A DNA stretch of 5,013 bases, from positions 1-5,013 of the forward strand of contig CAADYQ010000193.1 in the NCBI GenBank assembly GCA_900753295.1, read 5' to 3'. The number at the start of each line of letters is the position of its first letter. Position 1 is the stretch's first letter. This DNA is from Clostridia bacterium (GTDB lineage: Bacteria; Bacillota; Clostridia; Oscillospirales; CAG-272). Positions 1-4,832 of the stretch are shown one piece after another. The notes under the pieces were generated by a model, which searched no databases, was not told where the DNA came from, and was given only the letters and a program-made list of their open reading frames with translations. A program made the position numbers and the translations under genes.

Positions 1-413
1 AAGAGCGTCCAGAAGTTGAGCTTGTCTTCCGTTGCGCCGATGAGCGTACCGACGAACACAAAGAGGAGCATCATTGAAACACCGGTAACGATATCGGGGT
101 TCATCATAGGTATATTGGTGACCGAGCTTACAAGCCCGCGCATACGGCGGGAGCGCATACGGTCGAGTCCGACAGCCGCGCAGGTGCCTATTACAGTTGC
201 GGTAACAGCGGAGCTGACTGCGAGGATCAGCGTGTTGCGCAGCGCGTCGAAAACATCACTGCTGCGGAAAAGCTCACGGTACCAGTACAGGGAGAACCCT
301 GCAAAAACTCCGGTGCTCGCTGTGCTGTTGAAGGAGAACAGCATCAGAACAATAATGGGAGCGTAAAGTATAATAAAGCAGATGGCGATAAAAACACGTG
401 AAAGATGCTTCAT
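1..413 (-). CDS. potC: PotC, polyamine ABC transporter permease (N-terminal part, runs off left edge)
   Basis: This is the inner-membrane permease that pairs with PotB to form the channel of a spermidine/putrescine importer powered by PotA. Only 137 codons are present; the family is usually about 260 residues, so the C-terminal half, including the expected EAA loop that contacts the ATPase, lies beyond the window. Seen in translation: a Lys/Arg-containing start (MKHLSRVF), a first hydrophobic segment at about residues 8-27 (IAICFIILYAPIIVLMLFSF), a periplasmic stretch with the typical SLYWYRELF, a second membrane segment near 60-80, and the PotC-typical IPMMNPDIVTGVSMMLLF near 109-126. The start codon lies in an ATGA overlap with the potB stop, and GGAGGT (422-427) sits 8 nt upstream, which fixes the start. 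Polyamine specificity is inferred from family resemblance; the binding protein that determines substrate is not in view. Confidence 0.93.
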   Translation of the reverse strand, partial: MKHLSRVFIAICFIILYAPIIVLMLFSFNSTASTGVFAGFSLYWYRELFRSSDVFDALRNTLILAVSSAVTATVIGTCAAVGLDRMRSRRMRGLVSSVTNIPMMNPDIVTGVSMMLLFVFVGTLIGATEDKLNFWTL

Positions 414-1246
414 ACTATCATACCTCCGCTTGCGTTTTCGCCGTCACCGGCAAAGTGGTTCATTATCGCTATCGATATGAGGATGAGAATCATCATTACA
501 AGCGATATCGCCGCGCCGACATTGTATGTATCGGGGCGCTGGAACTGACGTTCGATCGTATCTCCGATGAGGTCAAATGTACCGCCGCCGAGCTTCTGCG
601 ATATATAGAAGGTGCTTATCGACGGCACAAATACCATCGTAACGCCGGAAAGCACACCGGAAGCGGAGAGCGGGAATATCACATTGCGGAGAACGCCGAA
701 GGCGTTGCAGCCGAGGTCCTGCGCCGCTTCGATAAGACGCGTATCCATTTTGGACATCGTGGTGTATATCGGCAGGAGCATGTACGGGAAGAAATTGTAG
801 ACCATTCCGAATATGACCGCGCCCGGCGTGCCTATAAAATGCATTTCGGGGAGTCCTATCGATGTCAGCAGTCTGTTTACAAAGCCGCCATCGTCAAGAA
901 TGGCAAGCATGGAGTAGGTCCTGATAAGCAGGTTCATCCACATGGGGAGCATGGCGAGCATCAGGAGCACGCGCTGTGTGCGTGCTCCGGTGCGGGATAT
1001 CGCATATGCGAGCGGATATGCGACCAGAAGGCATGCCACCGTTGCGATCATGGCGAAGCATACCGAAAGCAAAAATGTTTCGGAGTAGTCCGCCAGCGAG
1101 GTTATGTTGTCAAAGGTAAAGCCGCCGTCGCTGTCGGTGAATGCATAGTAGATTACAAAAAGAAGCGGCGCAACTATAAAAAGCACAGCCCACACGATGT
1201 GCGGCGCCGCAGCCGCGGAACGCAGAAAATTCTTTTTCGGGGTCAT
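410..1246 (-). CDS. potB: PotB, polyamine ABC transporter permease
   Basis: Integral membrane subunit of a spermidine/putrescine-type ABC importer, partner of PotC and PotA. The 278-residue length is normal for the family. A first membrane segment spans about residues 16-35 (after [10 protein letters not shown]), followed by a periplasmic loop and further hydrophobic segments near 60-84, 92-115, 141-161, 195-215 and 245-263, giving the usual six. The EAA cytoplasmic loop that docks on the ATPase is clear: E173-A-A-Q-D-L-G179, continuing to the conserved FP at 191-192. The motif [17 protein letters not shown] (206-222) is typical of PotB rather than of other importer permeases. The start overlaps the potA stop (ATGA, 1243-1246) and the end overlaps the potC start (ATGA, 410-413), so the gene is the middle of a tightly coupled operon. 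Some other importers of this class (for example for thiamine or iron) share the fold, but sequence and gene order favour polyamines. Confidence 0.95.
   Translation of the reverse strand: MTPKKNFLRSAAAAPHIVWAVLFIVAPLLFVIYYAFTDSDGGFTFDNITSLADYSETFLLSVCFAMIATVACLLVAYPLAYAISRTGARTQRVLLMLAMLPMWMNLLIRTYSMLAILDDGGFVNRLLTSIGLPEMHFIGTPGAVIFGMVYNFFPYMLLPIYTTMSKMDTRLIEAAQDLGCNAFGVLRNVIFPLSASGVLSGVTMVFVPSISTFYISQKLGGGTFDLIGDTIERQFQRPDTYNVGAAISLVMMILILISIAIMNHFAGDGENASGGMIV
422..427 (-). promoter_or_regulatory. Ribosome binding site of potC inside potB
   Basis: GGAGGT on the minus strand lies 8 nt before the potC ATG and within the last codons of potB (Gly-Gly region). Together with the ATGA stop/start overlap it supports translational coupling of PotB and PotC. 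Confidence 0.8.
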
Positions 1247-2367
1247 TCCTCTTCCTCCTCCGGAATGTCGGAAAGGTGGTCCATCTCATCGCTGAAGGTG
1301 GAATAATCGCCGAATTTGCCGGAGTACTCCGACTTTCTCATGACCTGTATCTCGTTGGGGTCGATGGATATGCCGATCGTCTGTCCGGGGGCGAAGCGGT
1401 CGGTGGTCTCTATCATCCATTTGAAGTTGTCGATATCGGCTATGACCTCGTAGTAATCGCCCTTGAAGGTCACTCCGGTGACCTTACCGGTCAGCATGCT
1501 GTCGCCTACGGGAACGATGTCGATATCCTCTGGGCGCACAACAACGTCAACAGGCTCGTTTTTGGCAAAGCCGTGATCCTCGCAACGGAATTTCTGTCCC
1601 GCAAACGAGACAAGATAGTCCTCGTTCATTATGCCGGATACAATGTTGGATTCGCCTATAAAGTCCGCCACGAATGCGTTTTCCGGCTCATTGTATATTT
1701 TTTCGGGTGTTCCGATCTGCTGTATTTTTCCGTCCGCCATTACGACAATGGTGTCGGACATTGACAGCGCTTCCTCCTGATCGTGCGTTACATAAATAAA
1801 TGTAATGCCGGTGCGGCGCTGCATCTGCTTCAGCTCTATCTGCATATCCTTGCGCAGCTTGAGGTCGAGCGCGCCGAGCGGCTCGTCGAGAAGAAGCAGA
1901 CGGGGACGGTTTATAAGCGCGCGTGCAATAGCCACACGCTGTTGCTGACCGCCGGAAAGGTTGGTGACCCTGCGCGTTTCAAAGCCGTTCAGGTTCACAA
2001 GTGAAAGCATGCTTTTCACTTCGGTACGTATGTCCGCGTCGGACATTTTTTTAAGTCTCAGACCGAAGGCGATATTCTCGTAAACATTGAGGTGGGGAAA
2101 AAGCGCATAGCGTTGGAAAACGGTATTGACCTGTCGTTTGTACGGAGGTAGGTCGTTAATGCGTTTGCCCTCAAATATCACGTCGCCCGAATCGGGTGTG
2201 ACAAATCCTCCGATTATTCGGAGGGTGGTGGTTTTACCGCAGCCCGAAGGACCGAGCAGGGTAACGAATTCCTCGTTGTGTACGTCGAGGTTGATCGAGC
2301 GAAGCACCTGTTCGCCATCAAATTCCTTGGAGACTGAGCGTAGCTCTACAAGCTTTTCATTGTTCAT
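1243..2367 (-). CDS. potA: PotA, polyamine ABC transporter ATP-binding protein
   Basis: Cytoplasmic ATPase that energises polyamine uptake through PotB/PotC. All nucleotide-binding motifs are intact in the 374-residue protein: Walker A GPSGCGKT (39-46), Q-loop Q85 in [13 protein letters not shown], signature LSGGQ (137-141), Walker B LLLLDEP (157-163), D-loop GALD (165-168) and switch His H195 in VTHDQEEAL. The C-terminal part from about 240 on is a TOBE-type regulatory domain, with [10 protein letters not shown] at 276-285. After the usual end (near QVMRK, about residue 345) there is an extra acidic tail of about 30 residues ending in five Glu. The start is supported by an AAAGGAAAG element about 8 nt upstream on the minus strand. 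First gene of the operon; transcription likely begins at the promoter near 2542-2570 and passes through a structured leader. Other CUT1/PotA-type ATPases look similar, but the adjacent potB and potC make the assignment firm. Confidence 0.96.
   Translation of the reverse strand: MNNEKLVELRSVSKEFDGEQVLRSINLDVHNEEFVTLLGPSGCGKTTTLRIIGGFVTPDSGDVIFEGKRINDLPPYKRQVNTVFQRYALFPHLNVYENIAFGLRLKKMSDADIRTEVKSMLSLVNLNGFETRRVTNLSGGQQQRVAIARALINRPRLLLLDEPLGALDLKLRKDMQIELKQMQRRTGITFIYVTHDQEEALSMSDTIVVMADGKIQQIGTPEKIYNEPENAFVADFIGESNIVSGIMNEDYLVSFAGQKFRCEDHGFAKNEPVDVVVRPEDIDIVPVGDSMLTGKVTGVTFKGDYYEVIADIDNFKWMIETTDRFAPGQTIGISIDPNEIQVMRKSEYSGKFGDYSTFSDEMDHLSDIPEEEEE
1254..1261 (-). promoter_or_regulatory. Ribosome binding site of potB formed by the Glu codons at the end of potA
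   Basis: On the minus strand GGAGGAGG ends 7 nt before the potB ATG. The same bases encode the start of the Glu run that closes PotA (PEEEEE), so the acidic tail and the potB Shine-Dalgarno share sequence. Confidence 0.8.
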
Positions 2368-2412
2368 TCCGATACTTTCCTTTATGTAAAAAAATCCGGA
2401 ACGGGTCTATGT

Positions 2413-2516
2413 CACACAACGGAAAAAAGCAATGCAAACCGCCATGCGGCGTCACAAAATCAGACCTTTACGGGTCGCTTTTTGAGCCTTGGCGGTTTGC
2501 AAAAAAGCCGTGTGTA
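2413..2516 (-). promoter_or_regulatory. Structured 5' leader of potABC, attenuator or cis-regulatory RNA candidate
   Basis: Read on the minus strand, this lies between the pot promoter and the potA start. Seen: a 12-bp perfect inverted repeat, TGCAAACCGCCA (2433-2444 on plus) and TGGCGGTTTGCA (2490-2501). The 45 nt between the arms can pair further: GGC/GCC, CAAAA/TTTTG and GACC/GGTC (2463-2466 with 2473-2476) closed by a 6-nt loop. The long hairpin is followed after four bases by T6 (minus strand of 2423-2428), as in an intrinsic terminator. An outer pairing of ACACACGG (minus of 2508-2515) with CCGTTGTGT (one bulge, minus of 2414-2422) would enclose everything. A competing stem, GCTTTTT with AAAAAGC (minus of 2502-2508 and 2477-2483), would form earlier and trap the 5' arm. 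Inference: conditional termination or translation control of polyamine uptake. I cannot match it to a known riboswitch or T-box. It could instead be a plain terminator for the protease gene upstream. Confidence 0.6.
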
Positions 2517-2541
2517 CCTGCGTACCTCGTTTTCCGCATAT

Positions 2542-2570
2542 ATTGTAGCAGATATGCGCCGAAAATGCAA
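2542..2570 (-). promoter_or_regulatory. Sigma-A promoter of potABC
   Basis: Minus-strand -35 TTGCAT (2565-2570) and -10 TACAAT (2542-2547) are separated by exactly 17 bp, and TG one base before the -10 (TGCTACAAT) makes it an extended -10. Predicted transcription start is near 2533-2536, leaving a leader of roughly 165 nt before potA. Confidence 0.8.
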
Positions 2571-2579
2571 TAGTATTTG

Positions 2580-2689
2580 AAAAAAAACTCTCCGAAAATC
2601 GAAAAAATCAGAAGAAAATCTAAATCTGACAGCGAAAACGGGCAAAAATCCGAAAAAATGCTGAGAAAACTCATGAAACCTCAAAAAAA
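2580..2689. other. Phased A-tracts (predicted curved DNA) upstream of the pot promoter
   Basis: Eleven A-runs of 3-8 bases on the plus strand are centred near 2584, 2597, 2605, 2617, 2623, 2637, 2646, 2656, 2668, 2677 and 2686. The mean spacing is about 10.2 bp, close to one helical turn, although individual gaps vary from 6 to 14. Phased A-tracts of this kind are known to bend DNA, and placed just behind a -35 element they can raise promoter activity or bind nucleoid proteins. The nearest tract starts 10 bp upstream of the -35. No credible gene lies here; the long plus-strand reading frame starting at 2577 is a by-product of the A-richness and of the antisense of the protease gene. Confidence 0.55.
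2602..2629 (-). terminator. Weak terminator candidate for the M50 protease gene
   Basis: On the minus strand TCAGA (2625-2629) can pair with TCTGA (2608-2612) across a 12-nt loop and is followed by T6 (2602-2607). The stem is only five AT-rich pairs, about 80 nt past the stop codon, so this is a tentative call. Confidence 0.2.
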
Positions 2690-2710
2690 CTCCGCCGTTC
2701 TCAATAATCC

Positions 2711-3328
2711 TCATGCGCGAGACCGGTCGCTGTCGTTCTCCAAAAAAACGCGGCAGAACACCGATGCGCTGAAAATGAACAGCGACGGTGAAGAGCCCCA
2801 GCGAAGGAGAAGGTACACCGAAAGCATCCAGAGCGCCGTGACCGATACGACCGATCCTATTGTTACCGATATCGCCGCCGCGCGCGGTCCGTGTCGCCCG
2901 CACACGAGCACCGAAAGCATCCTCCCACCGTCAAAGCCTTCTATCGGAAGCAGATTGAGCGCGCCGAGCAAAAGCGACACGGTACAGAGGTTAAAGCCGG
3001 TCCCGCCGGGTGTGAACCGTTCTGTACCGGAAAAGCAGGCGTAAATAATGGCACAGGTCGCAAAATTCGCCGCCGGTCCCGCGGCGCATAACAGCCATTC
3101 ATGCATATACGGGATCAGATAGCCACGGGTCTGTATCGTTGCGCCGAGCGGACCGATATCGAGCGAGCGCAGTCTGCTCCCAAGCAGGCGCGCCGCGGCA
3201 AGATGCCCGCATTCGTGTATCACCGCCGCAGAAAGCGACGGCAGCGATATGCCTGGCGGCTCGAATACCAGCATTATAAAAATAAGAAATGCCGGCAGTA
3301 TGCCGATCCTGAAAAAGCTGTTGCGCAT
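2711..3328 (-). CDS. M50-family (site-2-protease-like) intramembrane zinc metalloprotease
   Basis: Predicted polytopic membrane protease that cleaves substrates within the membrane, of the M50B class that includes the sporulation protease SpoIVFB. At 205 residues it is a minimal member with no CBS or PDZ domain. The zinc site is complete: H38-E-C-G-H42 inside a membrane segment (about 31-50), and a third ligand D133 in N125-LLPIEGFD-GGR (NxxP...DGG motif). GPAANF (84-89) is the conserved Gly/Asn element of the central helix. Other hydrophobic segments lie near 8-22, 77-99, 112-128, 150-176 and 182-195. The start is supported by GGTGAG on the minus strand 5 nt before the ATG. It is transcribed away from the HAD gene and toward potA, but 343 bp and a separate promoter lie between it and potA, so it is probably its own unit. 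The substrate is unknown; a sporulation role is possible but no sporulation gene is in view. Confidence 0.88.
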   Translation of the reverse strand: MRNSFFRIGILPAFLIFIMLVFEPPGISLPSLSAAVIHECGHLAAARLLGSRLRSLDIGPLGATIQTRGYLIPYMHEWLLCAAGPAANFATCAIIYACFSGTERFTPGGTGFNLCTVSLLLGALNLLPIEGFDGGRMLSVLVCGRHGPRAAAISVTIGSVVSVTALWMLSVYLLLRWGSSPSLFIFSASVFCRVFLENDSDRSRA

Positions 3329-3365
3329 TGTTACTCACCGTTACCGATTATTTTTCCTGTCTCTG

Positions 3366-3394
3366 TTGAAATGATATGCAAAGTATGATACAAT
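3366..3394 (+). promoter_or_regulatory. Sigma-A promoter of the HAD hydrolase gene
   Basis: TTGAAA (3366-3371) and TACAAT (3389-3394) with exactly 17 bp between them, plus TG one base before the -10 (TGATACAAT, extended -10). The start of transcription is expected near 3400, giving a short leader before the ATG at 3428. Confidence 0.8.
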
Positions 3395-3401
3395 ATATCA
3401 A
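3371..3401 (-). promoter_or_regulatory. Weak promoter candidate for the M50 protease gene
   Basis: On the minus strand TTGATA (3396-3401) and TATCAT (3371-3376) could serve as -35 and -10, but the 19-bp spacing is long. It overlaps the plus-strand HAD promoter, so the two directions would compete. Other TATCAT-like hexamers nearby are equally possible. Confidence 0.25.
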
Positions 3402-3427
3402 TCGGTTTTGCATGAGGTGATTTTATT

Positions 3428-4072
3428 ATGGATCTGAAAAATGCCGAGTGGATATTCTTTGATATGGGATTTACGCTCGTGGATGAGGGCGATGAGCACC
3501 GCCGCCGCGCCCGTATCGCAATAGATGAAGTCGCATCGAACGGAGGAGAGAAGATCACTCCCGAGGAATTTGAAAAAATGGCGTACGAGATAGGTGCGCG
3601 TGGCAAGGCGCCTTTTTCGCGCGTCTGCCGCAGGATAGGCGCGCACTTTGTGCCGTATACCGGCGAGCTTGAAAAGCCATACCCGTGCGCCGGCGCCGTG
3701 CTTGACAGGCTGGCGACAAAATACAAACTCGGAGTGATAGCCAATCAATTGCCGGGAGCGGCGGAACGGCTCGCGCGCTTCGGTCTTGACCGCCATCTTG
3801 CCGTCATTGTATCAAGCGCGGAATTCGGAGCGGAAAAGCCCGATCCGTCAATATTTCTTGCGGCTCTTGAAAAGGCGGGATGCAAGCCCGAGGGGGCGGT
3901 CATGGTCGGCGACCGTCCCGACAATGATATAAAGCCCGCGCGTGCGCTCGGTATGATGACGGTCAGAGTGCGCCAGGGACAGTTCCGTATGTATTCTCCG
4001 GAAGGCGCGGAATTCGAGCCGGATGCCGATATAGCTGATATTTCCGAACTGCCGGAGCTTTTCGGTGTATAA
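3428..4072 (+). CDS. HAD-superfamily hydrolase with altered catalytic motifs
   Basis: Cytosolic 214-residue protein with the Rossmann-like core of HAD hydrolases and a helical C1-type cap at about residues 20-85. Motif I is FFDMGFTLVDE with nucleophile D12 and T16, but the usual second Asp (position +2, general acid/base in phosphatases) is Gly14. Motif II is LGVIANQ (101-107), where Ala105 replaces the normal Ser/Thr. Motif III Lys is K137 (GAEKPDPSIF) and motif IV is VGDRPDNDI with D162 and D167, both intact. The fold and magnesium site are therefore preserved, while phosphatase chemistry is in doubt. HAD dehalogenases and phosphonatase also lack the +2 Asp, so a non-phosphatase reaction or a slow phosphatase is possible. 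The start is fixed by GAGGTGA (3414-3420), 7 nt upstream. Monocistronic by layout: own promoter, and a new promoter follows its stop. Substrate not recognisable. Confidence 0.88.
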   Translation: MDLKNAEWIFFDMGFTLVDEGDEHRRRARIAIDEVASNGGEKITPEEFEKMAYEIGARGKAPFSRVCRRIGAHFVPYTGELEKPYPCAGAVLDRLATKYKLGVIANQLPGAAERLARFGLDRHLAVIVSSAEFGAEKPDPSIFLAALEKAGCKPEGAVMVGDRPDNDIKPARALGMMTVRVRQGQFRMYSPEGAEFEPDADIADISELPELFGV

Positions 4073-4075
4073 AAG

Positions 4076-4092
4076 GTGAAAATATTTTTCAC
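4076..4092. repeat. AT-rich hairpin just after the HAD stop codon
   Basis: GTGAAAA-TAT-TTTTCAC, a 7-bp perfect inverted repeat with a 3-nt loop, starts 4 nt after the HAD stop. It has no clear T-tract on either side, so it is at best a weak terminator. It abuts and slightly overlaps the larger palindrome at 4089-4132. Confidence 0.4.
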
Positions 4093-4132
4093 ACGGTCAT
4101 GAGATTCTATTGACAATCCCATGACCGTGTGA
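4089..4132. repeat. 13-bp perfect inverted repeat over the DUF1836 promoter, operator candidate
   Basis: TCACACGGTCATG (4089-4101) and CATGACCGTGTGA (4120-4132) match perfectly with an 18-bp spacer. The right arm fills most of the space between the -35 and -10 of the downstream promoter, the left arm lies upstream of the -35, and the dyad centre (4110/4111) is at the -35 itself. Arm centres are 31 bp apart, about three helical turns, so both arms face the same side of the DNA. No T-run follows on either strand, which argues against a simple terminator. Inference: binding site for a dimeric repressor, perhaps the DUF1836 product itself. Confidence 0.65.
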
Positions 4133-4138
4133 TATAAT
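4110..4138 (+). promoter_or_regulatory. Perfect-consensus sigma-A promoter of the DUF1836 gene
   Basis: TTGACA (4110-4115), 17-bp spacer, TATAAT (4133-4138), with TG one base before the -10 (extended). Every position matches consensus. Transcription should start near 4145, about 29 nt before the ATG at 4174. So strong a promoter in front of a regulator gene fits control by a repressor at the overlapping palindrome. Confidence 0.92.
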
Positions 4139-4173
4139 AAAGTCACTGCAATGAAGCGGAAAGGGGGAGAACT

Positions 4174-4758
4174 ATGAATCTTCAGATCAATGATGTGTAC
4201 ATTCCCGGTACAGTGCTCAGGCGAGACGCCATGGGGAATGTTACGGGAATGGAATTTCTTAAAAAGATATTTTATATTCAGGACGGAATAATGCTGTCGC
4301 AGATAAGAGAAATATCGGGCATCGACGGCTCGACTCTTCAGAACTGGACAAAACGCGGATGGGTGGCAAACTCAAAACTGAAAAAGTATGATATAGATCA
4401 GCTTGCGCATATACTTATTATCAATATGCTTCGCTCGTGTATGCAGCTTGATAAGATCGCTTTTCTGATATCGTATATCAACGGGCGCGTTTATGACCGC
4501 TCCGATGATATCATACGCGATTCACAGCTCTATGATTACATCTGCCGCATACTTGACGAGCTGATGACAGCCGACGGAGAGACGAACGAAAAGACGCTGC
4601 GCGAATGCATAGCGCGCGTGACATCCGACTATGAGGAAAAGATAGGCGGCGCACGGCGCAGGCTCAATACGGCGCTTGAGATAATCGTGATCGCATACTA
4701 TGCGTCGGTCATAAAAAGCGGCTCCGACGCAATGGTCGACCGCCTTATGCAGGCGTAA
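4174..4758 (+). CDS. DUF1836 family protein, predicted MerR-like HTH regulator
   Basis: A 194-residue soluble protein with the hallmark pattern of the DUF1836 family of Bacillota. A helix-turn-helix-like segment at about 41-64 (LSQIREISGIDGSTLQNW, then TKRGWV) resembles the recognition region of MerR-type regulators. It is followed by the family-typical KKYDIDQLAHILIINMLR (70-87), a helical stretch with FLISYINGRVYDRSDDII (97-114), and a C-terminal helical region to 190. No catalytic motif is seen. I recall that Bacillus subtilis YkrK, a repressor of the membrane protease gene htpX, belongs to this family, which would support a DNA-binding role; that link is from memory. The start is fixed by AAGGGGGAGA (4161-4170) just upstream. 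It is preceded by a perfect promoter within a palindrome, suggesting autoregulation, and followed after 74 bp by a membrane protein gene on the same strand that may be its co-transcribed target. Confidence 0.85.
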   Translation: MNLQINDVYIPGTVLRRDAMGNVTGMEFLKKIFYIQDGIMLSQIREISGIDGSTLQNWTKRGWVANSKLKKYDIDQLAHILIINMLRSCMQLDKIAFLISYINGRVYDRSDDIIRDSQLYDYICRILDELMTADGETNEKTLRECIARVTSDYEEKIGGARRRLNTALEIIVIAYYASVIKSGSDAMVDRLMQA

Positions 4759-4790
4759 GATACAGCGGGAGCATTTCTCATCTATTTTTA

Positions 4791-4813
4791 CGCGCGGTAC
4801 GCGGTGCCGCGCG
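4791..4813 (+). other. GC-rich hairpin between the DUF1836 gene and the membrane protein gene
   Basis: CGCGCGGTAC-GCG-GTGCCGCGCG can fold into a 10-bp stem (one G-U pair) with a 3-nt loop. Adjacent TTTCT (4774-4778) and AGAAA (4814-4818) could add an outer stem that touches the ribosome binding region (AAAGGTAAGG, 4816-4825) of the next gene. There is no T-run downstream on the plus strand, so it is not a standard terminator for the DUF1836 gene. Possible roles are an RNA processing or stability element, or modulation of translation of the downstream gene. Confidence 0.5.
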
Positions 4814-4832
4814 AGAAAGGTAAGGCATAATA

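Noticed and set aside
398..1306. Long plus-strand reading frame of 302 codons opposite potB and the end of potA
   Set aside because: Rich in His, Arg, Tyr and Cys with no recognisable motif, and entirely antisense to genes with full family motifs. It is a shadow of potB.
2423..2508. Direct repeats AAAAAAGC (2423-2430 and 2501-2508) around the hairpin, suggesting a MITE with target duplication
   Set aside because: The left repeat is not flush with the inverted repeat, while the right one overlaps it by one base. The repeats are low-complexity, and position between promoter and start codon explains the hairpin better as a leader. A genome-wide copy search would settle it.
2368..2540. T-box or a known riboswitch in the pot leader
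   Set aside because: I looked for the T-box sequence (TGGNACCGCG-like) and for recalled cores of the TPP, glycine, ZTP, fluoride, cyclic-di-GMP and preQ1 classes and saw no convincing match. It is left as an unclassified leader.
2577..3044. Plus-strand reading frame of 155 codons starting MKKNSPKIEKIRRK
   Set aside because: The Lys-rich start is produced by the phased A-tracts and the rest is antisense to the M50 protease. No ribosome binding site fits.
2508..4131. Shared CCGTGTG in the pot leader (2508-2514) and in the DUF1836 palindrome (4125-4131), suggesting a common regulator
   Set aside because: A single 7-base match is expected by chance in 5 kb on two strands, and the opposite arm in the pot leader does not match.
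4089..4132. The 13-bp inverted repeat as a Rho-independent terminator of the HAD gene
   Set aside because: Neither strand has a T-run after the stem, and the repeat is interlocked with a perfect promoter, so an operator is more likely.
4151..4177. Eight-codon reading frame ATG...TGA overlapping the DUF1836 start by ATGA
   Set aside because: It has no ribosome binding site of its own, begins within a few bases of the predicted transcript start, and simply covers the Shine-Dalgarno of the real gene. Most likely coincidence.
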